A model generated the notes under the pieces. It was not told where the DNA came from. It saw only the letters and a program-made list of their open reading frames with translations, and ran no database searches. A DNA stretch of 64,000 bases, from the NCBI RefSeq assembly GCF_010183535.1, contig NC_071331.1:12028001-12092000 (forward strand). Direction: 5' to 3'. Source of the stretch: Caenorhabditis remanei (lineage: Eukaryota; Nematoda; Chromadorea; Rhabditida; Rhabditidae). The translations under genes and the position numbers were made by a program. Numbering within the stretch: the first letter of the stretch is position 1; each line of letters opens with the position of its first letter. Positions 1 to 11,397 of the stretch are shown here, one piece after another.

Positions 1-379
1 ACAAATCAGTTATTTCTTTCTCTTTCCTTTTTACTCTATCAATGAAACAGTTCATAATGTTCTTACTATCCCTGTACTCATCCAACCCATATGGTGCAAA
101 CTATTTAATTTCTCCTTCCGTTTGTACTCATGTCCAATGCAACGTCTATTTGCCTCTCTAATTCTCTCCTCTCTCCCCGAAAAAACAAAAATGGTCTCGT
201 CAAAACCCACAAAAACTGCCAGTTCTAATTTGTCAAGCCATAAACTCCGCCCCTTCTTTTGCCCTAAACTTCCATCTGCTCTCTATGTACATCACTTTTT
301 TGTTATCAGTTCAGGTATAAATCGTATAAAAGTCATTCCCCTTTTCTTCCAGTATTTTCAATTCGTCTCCGACTGAAAA
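1..379. other. Upstream region of the UDP-glycosyltransferase gene
   Basis: AT-rich non-coding sequence. The last 60 bases before the ATG are pyrimidine-rich and contain a TTCCAG at about 347-352 that could serve as a trans-splice acceptor. I see no gene here; short open frames in this stretch have no recognisable similarity. Confidence 0.5.
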
Positions 380-3169
380 ATGAAGTTCCTCAGTTTGTTA
401 GTATTTCTGGTATCTGCCACGTCATTCGTGGATTCCTATAAAATTCTAATGTACAGTAATCTATTCGGACATAGTCATGTGAAGATGTTGGCTGCCGCAA
501 GTGATGTTTTGACTGACGCAGGACATAATGTGGTACGTTTTTAGATGTGGTATAAAACTGAAATTGGAGACAATAACCGAATAGAAAATATGTAAGTGTT
601 TTGAAACATAGTATTTAGTTCCGTTAGTTTTTGAAAAAAGTGGAAACAACATCTCAAATATTTCGTGGGTTTCTTGAAAACTACTAACCCGTTGTAGAAG
701 TTTCGGATATTTTTCGCTCTATACTTCAAAAAAGTTTCCCTTTCTAATAGATAATGAAACAGTTGCAATTTAGGCATAACTTCAGCTAGTCGCAGCATGT
801 TCACATCTTTTCAGACAGTCTTGATGCCCATCTTCGATCCACTGCTCCGTAACAAAACGTCTCTGAAATCCACGAAGAACACGATTTTTGTCGACCCGGC
901 TCCAAATGTAGAACAGTTGATGGAGGACATGAGAGAGTTTCTTACAAACTTGTGGACAGCCGACAATGCGAATCCGTTGGTTATGTTGGCTGTGAGTCTA
1001 TTGAAATAATAAAAACTATTAAATTATTGAGAGGAAAAATAACTAATACTGTAGTTTTGTAACAGTAGATTTAGGTTTTTGTTTTTGTTTAGAATTACCA
1101 GTTGTTGTCTCATGCAAACAACCAACAAGATGCCAGACCAATTAATTAAATTTCAGAAAGCTGGAGACATGGCGAGAGTATTCAGTGAACAATGCAAACG
1201 AGTTATGTCTGAGCCAGGATTGATTGAAAAGTTAAAGGCAGAGAACTACGATTTGGCAATTACAGAACCATTCGATACTTGTGCATACGGTATGTTACTT
1301 GTATTGGAAAATTAAAAATTTGATTGTCTGTTTCATTTTGATATCATTATTAGTCTCACAGTGAAGGATATCATTTGTAATTTTTTTCGAATTTCAGCAT
1401 TGTTCGAAGCCATCAACATCCGTGCCCACGTGGCAATCCTCTCTGCCAGTCGTTTCGATCATGTGACAGAGGTAATTGGACAACCAATTGCTGCCAGTTA
1501 CGTACCAGGAACACAGTCAACTATGGGAGATCGAATGTCAATGGGAGAGAGACTTGGAAATTATATTCAGTATTTCTTCGGAAGTTATTTCTTCGCGAAT
1601 CTTGGAGATGCTGATTTCGAAGAAGCGAAGAAAATTGTTCCGATAAACAGATCCTGGAGGGTTAGTTAAAAGTAGAACTTAGAAGAATACAATTGAAAGC
1701 TTTAAGCAGTAGTAAGTTTTGAGTTGTAATTGAAACTGTCATTATTTCCACATGAAATTTTCCAAGGTCTTGAAATTAAAAAAATGGAGATTTCATTTAC
1801 GAAACCAAATTTCTCTAGATATTTTTCCTGTAGGTTCAAAATATTAATGTTTCAAGAACTTCACAAATAGCCTCTTCGATTGCTCTGACTCAATATTTTC
1901 TTCTTTATCTACCAACATATTTCTTCTTCTCATTTCAGGAAGTCCTACCAGAAGCCTCATTCATCCTCACCAATCAAATCCCACTTCTCGATTTCCCATC
2001 CCCGACATTCGATAAAATCGTGCCAATCGGAGGTCTTTCTGTGAAAACTGAGAAGAAACACTTGAAACTTGATGAGAAATGGTCGAAAATTCTTGGAATT
2101 CGCAAGAACAACGTTTTCATTTCATTCGGTTCAAATGCCAAGTCGATGGATATGCCCGACGAGTTTAAGAAATCTCTTTTGGAAGTTTTCAAGTCAATGC
2201 CCGAAACAACATTCATTTGGAAATATGAGAACGAGAAAGACACAATTGTGGATCATCTGGACAATGTGTATCTTGGAGAGTGGCTTCCACAAAACGAGTT
2301 GTTGGCTGATCCGAGACTTTCTGTATTCATTACTCATGGAGGATTGGGATCAGTCACTGAATTAGCGATGATGGGCAAACCTGCAGTCATGGTGAGTTAA
2401 AAATAAAATAGTCGCCGCACTGGACAATTTCAAAGTATCTCAAACTTTATATTTTCTCGAAACAGTATAATATGATAGCGATTATCAGCCGGTTATCAGC
2501 TGATCAATCTGTAATCAATACAAATGTTTCCAGATTCCTCTATTCGCTGATCAAGGCAGAAACGGACATATGTTAAAAAGACACGGAGGTGCTACAGTAC
2601 TCAACAAGAACGACCTGGCTGATTCGAAACTAGTCAAGGAGACGTTGGAAGAAGTTATCAACAATCCGAAATACCGTCAAAGTGCTGAAAGATTGGCTGA
2701 AATGCTCACAAATCAACCGACAAACCCGAAAGAAACTCTCGTTAAATATGTGGAATTCGCAGCGAGGTGAGACATGACTTGGGTTAGGTGGAATATAAAT
2801 TTCAAACTAGAAAAGAGATAGTACTGTCACGGAAATGGCGGATTATTAATGCACTTTTGCACCAATTTTTTTGAAAAGTGTTTGAAACGGTAGAAAACTT
2901 CCTCTGTCGTTTTGTCACAGAAATTCTAGAATTGTTACTTCATGTTTATCTCCTCCAAACAATATGTATTTTCCAGATTCGGAAAACTTCCATCCCTCGA
3001 CAACTACGGTCGTCATCAGTCCTACATTGAATACTTTTTCCTCGATATTATTGCTATCGCTTCTGTTATTTCCCTCATTTCTCTGTACATTTCCTACCGT
3101 ATCTTCCGAGTTGTTCTTCGCAAGATTTTCTGCTCTAAATGCTCTACTGAAAAGAGCAAAAAAGAGTAG
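380..3169 (+). CDS. ugt-21: UDP-glucuronosyltransferase / UDP-glycosyltransferase
   Basis: Transfers a sugar from a UDP-sugar to small lipophilic acceptors (detoxification); membrane-bound in the ER with the catalytic face in the lumen. Exons 380-532, 815-991, 1157-1289, 1398-1660, 1939-2391, 2534-2766 and 2977-3169 join into 534 aa, a normal family length. An N-terminal signal peptide leads into YKILMYSNLFGHSHV. The C-terminal UDP-sugar-binding half has FISFGSNAKSMD, EWLPQNELL, THGGLGS and ADQGRNG, the UGT signature. A transmembrane helix (about residues 495-520) and a lysine-rich tail (KSKKE) typical of ER retention follow. All introns have GT-AG ends and phases close. Poly(A) signal AATAAA at 3206-3211. 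It converges with the lectin gene, stop codons 63 bases apart. The symbol rests on synteny with C. elegans C33A12.6 as I remember it; worm UGTs are numerous, so orthology is less certain than family. Confidence 0.93.
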
Positions 3170-3205
3170 AAATGTGTTATTTATTTATAGAGATCTCATT
3201 TTTGT

Positions 3206-3220
3206 AATAAAACATTTATT
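3206..3220. terminator. Overlapping convergent poly(A) signals
   Basis: AATAAA on the plus strand at 3206-3211 lies 37 bases after the UGT stop. AATAAA on the minus strand (TTTATT at 3215-3220) lies 13 bases after the lectin stop at 3233. The 3' ends of the two convergent genes therefore abut or overlap. Confidence 0.6.
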
Positions 3221-3232
3221 ATTTGAGAGTTA

Positions 3233-4661
3233 TTATCCAATCCATGCAGGCTTTTTACAAATCACTATCAGAGGTTGCAGCGGAGAGTCAATGTCACAAC
3301 TGAAAAACAACAATTTCTGTATTGAATTGGATTCTGAAACTGATACCTTCTCACATCAGCTTGTATTGGCTTGGAACCATTCACAACCAGCACAATGCAA
3401 TTATTGTTTGCTTTTTCTTGAGCACTCGGATCAGTAATCCAATCATATTGGGCGAGGCTTTTGACAGTAGGATCGGAGAATTTGAAACCCTGGAATTTGA
3501 CTAATTTTGAAAGTTTCTGAATATTATTTATCTGAAAATTAAAATAGCAATCTCGGCCATATTCTCTGCCATAATTTGAGACATTTATTCAGCTCACATC
3601 GACTGTTTTACAAGCGGCTCTCGTTGGATCACTCTGACATCCGCCTGTTCTCTTCCCATCTATCCGAACATATGTATTGTTAATTTTCATATCATTCCGT
3701 ATTGACTGCAAAGTGTCTTAAAACTGTAATTTCACTTTATTCTGTAGAAACCTTCTCTTACTTTTGATATAAGTCAATTCAACTGGATAACTAATACCGG
3801 CTAATGTGGCATTGATACCGGTACACAGTTCCACAGATCGATTATAACTGAATCCTGTCGGATCATTGGAAGTCCATTGCTGAAATGAACACTTTCGAAA
3901 GTTAGATGACCTATGAATCTCACTTTAAAACAAACAATACTTCCATCTGCATGTATCACCGAAACAAATTCAATTGGACAGCTTGTGTTATCTGCAGAAA
4001 AAGGAACGAGTACAGAAAATTAAATGAAAGACTCACAAGTGTAAGTGAAGTTCCATGTGTTTCCAGCTAGATATATTGTATAATAAACCCAAGTGGCTTT
4101 ATTCGCAGCAGTCAAGTCAGTCACATATAGAGATCCCTAAAACTCTGGATTCATAAAATATATTTAGATGTTTCAAGGAAACCGTTGCGTTATTATTATT
4201 AAAAGTCGGTGGGTTCGTTCCACTCGGACACTGATCACCAGGATTGTCAACTTTGAAAGCAACAACTGATCCATTTTCAAGTTTAGTCACCGGTCCCGTA
4301 GCAGTATAATTGAAATTGAAACATGTTGCACCGTGCTGCCAGGCTACCTAAAAATCGAGAGATCATTCAATTCCGTGAGTTGTCGAGTACTCACTAAGCA
4401 CGGCGTTGAATAATAGCATAAACTGAGACATGAATTCCAATCTGTATTTTGGAAAGTGGTTGCCTTTAAAGTGTTAACTGGTTTTCCATATACAACAATC
4501 ATACTTATTTCGGAGGCCTGAAATGTTTTCTGTTTACATAATTAGAAGTAAAATTGACAACCGAGATTTCATGTTTTTCCTAAAACAGTATCTTCTTAGT
4601 GACCTACAAAACTCACCACAACGCACCAAATAGAAAATAGACAGAACTCGAAAAGCTTCAT
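3233..4661 (-). CDS. C-type lectin with N-terminal CW/PAN-like domain
   Basis: Secreted carbohydrate-binding-type protein of the nematode clec expansion. On the minus strand, exons 4661-4617, 4517-4395, 4347-4183, 4136-4037, 3991-3924, 3879-3762, 3716-3598, 3531-3347 and 3299-3233 join into 329 aa with consistent phases. A signal peptide (MKLFEFCLFSIWCVV) is followed by a cysteine-containing N-terminal module (about 20-115) resembling the nematode CW/PAN-like domain. The C-terminal half is a C-type lectin-like domain: WTSNDPTGFSYNRSVELC, then YDWITDPSAQEKANNNCIVL and the closing ICKKP. Canonical calcium-ligand motifs (EPN/QPD, WND) are not visible, so sugar binding is not assured. The 3716 acceptor is TTTTAAG, not TTTCAG; it is the only nearby site that keeps the frame. 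Confidence 0.87.
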
Positions 4662-5094
4662 GGAAAAATCAGAATTTTTCATGATGAAACAAAAAAGAAT
4701 AAGAGTTGAAAAATTTGAAGAAGATGCACTCACGAGATGAGAAGTCGTAAAATTGAATGAAATATTACAAGAATTTCTTCCAAACGGAAAGAACTAAAAA
4801 CATGCTAAAACTGCAAGTTGTCATGACGATACATTTCAAGAACATGCTTGAGAAAAGTTGTAAAATAAAGACTAGTCTAGCTTTTTTTATTGAGGAAAGT
4901 TTGGGATCTTTGGACGAAATCTAATAAGAACACTATCGTGGAATTATCAAAAGTATTCAAACTCAACATTTAAAAGTACGAAGAAAGTTAAAATAAAACA
5001 AATCAATTCATTTTCAAAAGCTGCGGGTACGATAAAAGAGTTTCCTTGTTGGTTTAAATTTTGGTCAGTGTAATCTTTTCTCAGAAATTACAGC
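4662..5094. other. Intergenic region between lectin and transthyretin-like copies
   Basis: AT-rich sequence upstream of the lectin gene. I see no coding exon, repeat or RNA gene. Confidence 0.5.
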
Positions 5095-5470
5095 ATTCTT
5101 GTAGTTTCAAAAGCTAGAAGAAAATCACTTTGAGTCCTGATTGTTGGGATTCCACAGTCGTAAGTTCCACCTTTCTTATAACAAATGTTTGAAAATGTTC
5201 TAAGCTTGAAAACACTGGTTATTGTTGTTGCAATATCCAAGTGTGAATATTAGGAATACCTGAAACAGTAACTGACATTTGTTCTTCTCATACAGTTCAC
5301 ATTTCTGATACTGAATGTTTTTCCATTGGAAACCAGTCTTTCACGAACATGAACAGCTGTTTTTCCAGCAATGGAAATGGATGGGAGAGCAAGAAAAAGA
5401 AGAGAGCTGTTGGCTGGAAATATTTGATGATAAGAGAAACTCATCTGCATCTCTTGCGCTCTCGATCCTG
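5095..5470 (-). pseudogene. Degenerate transthyretin-like (ttr) gene copy
   Basis: A decayed tandem copy of the intact transthyretin-like gene just upstream. The minus strand carries a signal-peptide-like stretch followed by IAGKTAVHVRERLVSNGK, aligning with IAGNAAVHVRGRLVCNGK of the intact copy. Immediately afterwards a one-base deletion shifts the frame. In the shifted frame KCELYEKNK continues the match to KVELYDKNK. The signal-peptide segment is also shorter than the intact copy by a number of bases not divisible by three. Downstream, 5095-5210 keeps weak nucleotide similarity to the last exon of the intact gene. Two frame disruptions make a functional product unlikely. A recently rearranged gene with different exons is possible but less likely. 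Confidence 0.65.
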
Positions 5471-5819
5471 CTGAAAATTGTTTCTGTTTCATAAAGTTCA
5501 GATTGTTGGGACTTTTATTAATTGCCTGATCATGATATAATTTTCTAATTAACGAATTTTCCGTTTTAAGATTCCAAATCGTTAACCTTGTCACATGCAC
5601 TCCCATTTTCAGCTCTCAACACAACACTATTATTTATTATGTTTTTCACTGCCTTGGCAATGAGACGAAGATTATCAAATAGTCGTTTTTCTTGGTAAAG
5701 CAACCAACGATTCATTTATTAAATTACAAAACAATTTTAAAAAGGACACAATAAAAAAGATTCCCTATTCGCATGAATATTTCTGTCGGTGTGATATCAA
5801 CTCTTGTCGTTTTATTCTC

Positions 5820-6525
5820 TCAAACATCTCGGCATTCTTGTTGGTCGAAAATCGAGTAGACAAGTCTCTCAAGCCCTTGTTGCTCTGTCTTCACATTCGA
5901 AAGTTCCACTTCTCCGATGTCAAATGTCTGAAAACATATAATTTACCTTCAATATCTTCCACAGAGTCTAACCGATTTCGGAAGATGTCCCTCGTGAACA
6001 AAAGCCTCCGGAACGAAAATTTTGATTCCATTTGCACATTCGAAGGAGCCAATTTTAGTGGTGAGGACGCAATAATTGGGGAAATAAATGTATGGATTTG
6101 GAGTGAAGAACTGAAATGAAGAATTTAATTAATTTATAGGAGGATGTACTAACCGTCCACTCGTTAATTGATGCCTGGATCACAAAATTTCCAAGCTCGT
6201 CAGTTTTCGTTGTGAGAATTCTGGTGTCTCTTTTAACTGAAACTCAGAATTTCGGTTTGGTAATTAACTATTATTGGATAGTAACTGTCTCTACATTTAT
6301 GCTATTCCTTGAACAGTAATTCACCTTTGTTCTTATCATACAGTTCAACTTTCTCATTTTTGAATGGTTTTCCATTGCAAACGAGTCTTCCACGAACATG
6401 AACAGCTGCGTTTCCAGCGATGGAGACTGATGGGAGAATGAAGAAAAGAAGAGAGATTAAGAGAGTTGGCTGGAAAAGTATTGTGTGATCGGATGATTTC
6501 AATAACTGGAACTCACCTTATGCAT
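5820..6525 (-). CDS. Transthyretin-like family protein (TTR-52/ttr family)
   Basis: Small secreted protein of the nematode transthyretin-like family (DUF290/PF01060). Individual members bind lipid or bridge cell surfaces; the role of this one cannot be read from sequence. Exons 6525-6517, 6469-6325, 6236-6154, 6110-5973 and 5927-5820 give 160 aa, normal for the family. The N-terminus is a hydrophobic signal peptide ending near IAG. The family core follows: AAVHVRGRLVCNGKPFKNEK, a short ELYDKNK strand, TDELGNF and FDIGEVEL. The donor at 5972 (GTTAGA) was chosen because read-through reaches a stop within about ten codons. A decayed relative lies 350 bases downstream on the same strand. Confidence 0.87.
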
Positions 6526-7051
6526 GTTTTGTTTCGGATTTCGGTCCTACTAGAAACTATGATATAGTTTTGAAGACTGGAGGGAAAACTGATGAGTTGG
6601 AAGTTTCATGACGTGGGAGACGTGGGGGAAAACGTGGAGATGTAATGGGGGGTCACGTTTACAATTTGATCTTTTCCAAAATGTTTGGTTTTTTTCATAT
6701 GATTCAGATGGGACAATCGAAAACCCCCTTGGAGGTAGCTCAGACAATCGGTCTAGATAAAATTGCCCGCTAAAAAAGGATCAAAAATGGAGGTTTCGTG
6801 GTGCTAAATAATACGATTCATGACAAGGTGGTTCACGAGAACAAATATCACAAGTAGAATAAAAACTTCAATCTTTATTAAATGAGAATAATTGAAAACT
6901 GAGAAAACAGAGAAAAGGCTTTTTAAAAAGTAAGAAAAGTAAGATAACGAATACATCTCGGCTTCAACAGCTTCTTCATCGCATATTGTTCCCTTCGCAC
7001 TCGTATTCGTCTTCGACTTCATAATTTGGCTGTAATTAAAAAATAAATACA
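6526..7051. other. Intergenic region upstream of ttr and 3' of the zinc-finger gene
   Basis: No gene seen. An AATAAA on the minus strand around 6870 may end the zinc-finger transcript. Confidence 0.4.
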
Positions 7052-7443
7052 TTATTCTGGTTGAATTATTCTAACATCAGTGAAAAAATCATCTTCTTCA
7101 TCGGTGCTTGATTCTTCCTCAGTATCAGATTCTTCCACTTTTCGAGTACGTGGTCTTCCATTCTGACAAAAACACATTTAATTTTCTGCTTTTTCGGGAG
7201 AATATATACCTGATATGGAAATACTTTGGCTCGAGGATTCGAAGCTTTTTTAGCCGGGAAATGGCTCAAACAGACATAAGGATCCCGAGACTTCTCACAA
7301 TTCAGTTTGAATGTTTTTCCGAGTTTTCGATCCCAAACTTCTCGGTTCACCGGATTTTTGGTAACTGGAGTCATTTCTGTCCTGCTTCTACTTGTGTTGC
7401 AAAACACACAAATTCTCTTCACATCTCGCCTTGGAGAAATCAT
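7052..7443 (-). CDS. Small C2CH (THAP-like) zinc-finger protein
   Basis: Two exons, 7443-7210 and 7162-7052, encode 114 aa. The N-terminal part has the spacing of a THAP-type C2CH finger: CVFC at about residues 12-15 and a later CLSH before FP (about 57-60), with a tryptophan (REVWDRKLG) between. THAP domains bind DNA. The second exon encodes a basic RPRTRK patch and then a strongly acidic serine-rich tail (EESDTEEESSTDEEDD) ending FFTDVRIIQPE, which could be an activation or interaction region. The donor at 7209 is GTATAT. The DNA-binding assignment comes from cysteine/histidine spacing only. An N-terminal extension from an upstream exon cannot be excluded. Confidence 0.7.
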
Positions 7444-7804
7444 TTTGGATCTAAACTAACTTTGTGGCAAAGTTTGGAGTTCTATTGCCAACGCACTTCC
7501 AAATGGATGTGCGCGCGGTTCACGTGTTTTATGAAAATTATTTATGTTTTTCAGAGCTGCGTCTATGCATAACGACAATATACTTAACAAGTCATTTGAT
7601 GATAACAAACTGAAACTGTAACATCAAATACTTATCGACACTGGACAACAAGTTCGTCTTTTGAAGCTTGGGTCACTTAAAATCCCCCGTTACTTTTATA
7701 GGATACGTATTTTCCACCAAACATATATACATTTTCGCAAACAAATTAACAAATATCAAGATTAAAACATTCATTTTTGTACAAATCAAAACACTGAAAC
7801 ATCT
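7444..7804. other. Spacer between zinc-finger gene and ethe-1
   Basis: 360 bases between same-strand genes with no recognised feature. A downstream-operon arrangement with ethe-1 is conceivable, but the gap exceeds the usual 100 or so bases. Confidence 0.4.
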
Positions 7805-8858
7805 TTATTCATGTCCTTTTCCATCCTTCATATTCGCTGGAACTGCCACATCAATTTGTTTAGGATACTGTAGTTTCATGTCCTTCATGAATAGTACAAA
7901 CTCCTCTTTGCTCTTCGTGAGTCTCGGATTCAGAGTCTTCTCTTCCCAAACCTGGAAATCAAAGAGAATAGAAAATTTGAAATTTGAAAAGATCTTACAG
8001 TAGTCTGCATGATTCCATCATAGTTGTGTCCCACATAAATCAAATAATCGTCTGGAAGTGAGAAGATTTTATTGTGAATTGAGTCGTAGAGGGTGGAAGG
8101 GTTGCCTGGAAAAACTTACAGTTTCGAATAAGACATAATTACGTGAATGAAAAAGTAAAGTATTACTGCTACGGAATAACAAAAAAACAAAAACGATTCC
8201 GTACCTTGCTGAAAATCAGTCCTTCCGCATGCTCGATTAAGAAGTGCATCTCCAGTGAAAACTGCTTTCAAGAAGTGTTCCACATAGCTAACACATCCAT
8301 TCGTATGTCCTGGAGTCTCTCTTACTTCCAATTTCAGTCCACCAACTTTAATCACATCTCCCTCGGAGACATACTTATCTGCCTCTCCACCAGACTTCGA
8401 GCACAAAACTGATTGCATTGATGGAAATGCCTATAACTCGGAATCTATAAACATTTTCACTTCAAATCACTGAGCTTACACTCTTCAACTTATGGGTTCC
8501 AGTGACGTGATCCGCATGAACATGAGTGTTTATTCCATAAAGTAACTTCAAATTCAAGTCTCGACAGATCTGAACATCTCGGGAGACCGTGTCGACAACT
8601 GGATCGATAATTGCAGCCTCTCCAGTTTTATGACAAGCGAGGATGTAGGTGTAGGTGTTGGATTTGAATTCGAGGAGCTTGAATATAAATAGAGCTATTC
8701 AATTTAATCGACCAATCAGGACAAGAGGTTATTTTCAATAATACAATTCTGTGCAACAGAAAGTTAGATTTTAGTCTTCAACTTCCATTTTTTGAAAATA
8801 AAAATTTTGAAAAACTAACCTGTCTAAAAATCGGAGATTTGAATGGTGGGACTCTCAT
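7805..8858 (-). CDS. ethe-1: Persulfide dioxygenase ETHE1 (metallo-beta-lactamase fold)
   Basis: Mitochondrial iron enzyme that oxidises glutathione persulfide to sulfite in hydrogen-sulfide catabolism. Exons 8858-8820, 8677-8480, 8430-8205, 8105-7999 and 7951-7805 give 238 aa (human ETHE1 is about 254). Seen: the metal-binding [10 protein letters not shown] motif, GHTNGCVSY, the [19 protein letters not shown] block, GHNY and the ETHE1-type end [11 protein letters not shown]. The start used, [13 protein letters not shown], leaves almost no mitochondrial leader. The open frame continues upstream to a possible acceptor at about 8875, so a 5' leader exon may exist. From memory ethe-1 is C33A12.7 in C. 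elegans, close to ugt-21, which agrees with this order. Confidence 0.92.
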
Positions 8859-9170
8859 CTCGTAGAAGAATTTCTGAAAAATAAGCATACAAAGGTCAAA
8901 GCGTCACAACTAGAAATCAATAGATCAAAAACAGTAAACAATTGACAAGAAACAGGAGAAAATGGAGAATACAGGTCATTCCATCTCTCTTTTTCTACCT
9001 GATCTCCTTCATCTATCTGCGTCTCTCATTGTCTTGAGACTTGCAAGAAAAGAGAAAAACGACTAGAATCACGTTTCTGGGAAAGAGGAAAATCATTCTT
9101 ATATATAAAACGCATGTGGAGTCTGTCCATCTGTCCCAATGTCCGCAAATTTTGAGAAATGAGAAAGAAA
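8859..9170. other. Upstream region of ethe-1
   Basis: Non-coding. It may hold a 5' exon for a mitochondrial leader. No other feature recognised. Confidence 0.4.
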
Positions 9171-9245
9171 GGCGGCCGGGCCCAAAATCGAACTTGCGCT
9201 CTTTGCGCAGAGATCGCCGCCTTGGACCACTCGGCCACGCGGACA
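9171..9245 (-). other. Degenerate tRNA-like sequence (Ser/Leu-like D arm, possible SINE head)
   Basis: On the minus strand the sequence opens GTCCGCGTGGCCGAGTGGTC. This is an excellent pol III A box with a D arm (GCC/GGC) as in worm tRNA-Leu or tRNA-Ser. About 30 bases later comes AGTTCGATTTTGG, a near-match to the B box. The acceptor stem cannot pair, the variable arm is missing and the anticodon stem is imperfect. This is therefore a tRNA relic or a tRNA-derived repeat rather than a working tRNA. Confidence 0.5.
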
Positions 9246-9278
9246 CATTTCTGAGAAGGTGAACAAGTAAATAAGGAG

Positions 9279-9324
9279 AGGCCAGCCGGATGAAGCGCCG
9301 AAGGCGCGGCAGCCAGGCTGGTAG
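9279..9324. repeat. GC-rich hairpin next to the tRNA-like sequence
   Basis: The perfect short hairpin GCGCC-GAA-GGCGC (9295-9307) is nested between GCCAGCC and GGCTGG. It is unusually GC-rich for the neighbourhood and may belong to the same repeat unit as the adjacent tRNA-like sequence. Confidence 0.45.
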
Positions 9325-11397
9325 ATTAGATAAAAAGGGAAATGAGCATATAGATAAGAGAAAAGAGTTGTAAGTTTTTAATTTGAAACTTTTTTAGATT
9401 GTCTGTTCAAAAATATTTCTTCTTTCTGTTTCAGGTAAGAGATTAATCCAGGGCGTAATCTCATTTTATAGTCTCTAGATCTACGATGTAATAGAAAAAA
9501 TAAAAATGAAAACTCCACATCTGCTGAAAATGTCTTCCAAACAATGAAAAATATTCTCTAGGAATCGAAAACTAACTGAACGAAAACACCAAGTTTACTG
9601 TTCTGAAAGTGTCAACAAACCAGTGACCACATTGACATCATTCAGGCGAAAACAACATATGGATGAGCAAAAAATAACATGGTTCAACAACGAGAACTCT
9701 GATTATGAACTTTTTGAATTTCTGGGAAGAAAAAGTTTTCGAATTAATGAAACAAAGACGACTAGAATGTAGCAAAACCTATGTTGATTGTTGTTGGATT
9801 ATCGATGTTTTAAGTTAGAATAGTACACACAAATTCGTATCATTTTCTCGCTTGGAGTAGAGAAGTGCACATGTCGATCATGAAGATTGACGAGTTGGTT
9901 TGTTTCTCATTGCCATTATTTTTACAGTATAAGAATTAATAATACTCCAGGAGAAGACGTTATCAGGGCTGGGCAAATTATTTGAATTCTTGTTTTGAAT
10001 GTTTGATATCTTTCGAAAAAGTTGACCAATATGTTCAAAACTTTCTCGGCTGCTTTTAATTACCAAATCTTACATTAGGTGATTTAATTCAGGGAACAAA
10101 GTTGTGCGGTCACGATGAACTGAAAGCGTGGTCAAATAATTTGCCCAGTCCTGGACGTTATACTGTTTCATTGAGTTCATTAAAGTCACGTTAATTTATC
10201 CGACCGTTCCGTCCACAACCTCAATTATGTGACACCGAGTTGCTGAAGCAGAAACTGACTCAGTTCCCATTCGATTGACTATTTCGTGAGATAGTTTTCC
10301 ACGTCAATTTTCCTTTATTTATAAACTGATTTTTAGTGTCATTTATCGGCTAACTTCCACAATTTTCTCGTATTTTAGAATTAATAAAATTATGATGACG
10401 ACGTTAAGACGTTCCTTTTCCTAGTTTTCAGAATCAAGAGCTCTCCCTTCTTACTGTCTGTTACAGGATTGGTTTAGAATGAAGTCATGCACCATGTCAA
10501 TTGAATGACAAATGACGAATGGTTTGAAGCATTATCAAAGAAACTTCTGGTCATCAGATGAGAATGTTGAAATGTTCCAAGGTTGGCTTCAATCTAGACG
10601 ACAAACGGACAGACTCTATTCTTTTTGATAAATTGCTGCTTTGAATACATTTTTCACCGTTTTCACTATTTCAAGTCTATTTTATCGGAATCACTAGTCG
10701 TAGATACCCGTAGAATCTTTCAAATTCCATGACACTCATAGTCGAGCCAACTTTTCCACAGACCTCTGAACACGAACTGCAGCAAATTGCAAGTGCAAAT
10801 GAGATTTGAACTGCTTTTGATCCTTCTGAAACACTCGTACCCTCCAATTTTTTTTTCTGTTTCAGGCAATAATTCACTGATTTTTCAACAATTTTTTTTC
10901 AAAAATTCTCTCTCTCTCTCTCTCTTTCTCCACGTCATGCTCTTTCCAAAGTTCACATAACATGATTGATGTCTTCAAAATGTCTCGCAGTATCCAATAG
11001 CAACAAGCTCTTTTCCCCCTTCTTTTCTGCCATTTTCATATTTTGTAGTCGTCGCTCGCTCGCTCCCCCCGTTGTGCTCTTATGCGGCTCGCTAATTATG
11101 GAGTACGTTTTCATGTGATCGGAGAGAGTATAGAGAACGAAGAGACGCAGACACGCACAAACTCATCTGAAACCCCCAATTTTCGAGAGAAGAGCCAAGA
11201 AAACAATATTCGTCATTTTTGGGTTTTTTCTCCGATTTTATTCAATTTTTTCAAAAAGTTTACATCAAATTCCATTCAAACCAAACATTTCAAAAAGAAG
11301 GGTAAAAAGAAAGAATCACAGAAATTTAGAATTTATACAGCCATCCTCGTCCATTTTCTTTTTTTTTTTGGGTTTTTTTTGAATTGCCACGTGCCTC
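9325..11397. other. Gene-poor interval upstream of ethe-1
   Basis: About 2 kb with no recognisable coding exon. A (TC)n microsatellite sits near 10908-10930, and a GC-richer stretch with GCTCGCTCGCTC lies around 11050-11070. The last part is probably the 3' UTR of the small acidic gene. Confidence 0.4.

Noticed and set aside
5838..6119. 93-codon plus-strand frame over the transthyretin-like gene
   Set aside because: Antisense shadow; the minus strand gives a complete five-exon family member.
9171..9245. Functional tRNA gene
   Set aside because: Acceptor stem does not pair, anticodon stem is irregular and there is no class II variable arm; kept only as a tRNA-like relic.
10677..10877. Cys-containing minus-strand frame (CCSSCSEVCG)
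   Set aside because: A short isolated frame with an acceptor-like TTTCAG on the wrong strand; no second exon could be joined.
10907..10930. (TC)n run considered as a CRISPR- or satellite-like repeat
   Set aside because: A simple microsatellite in an animal genome; no spacer structure.
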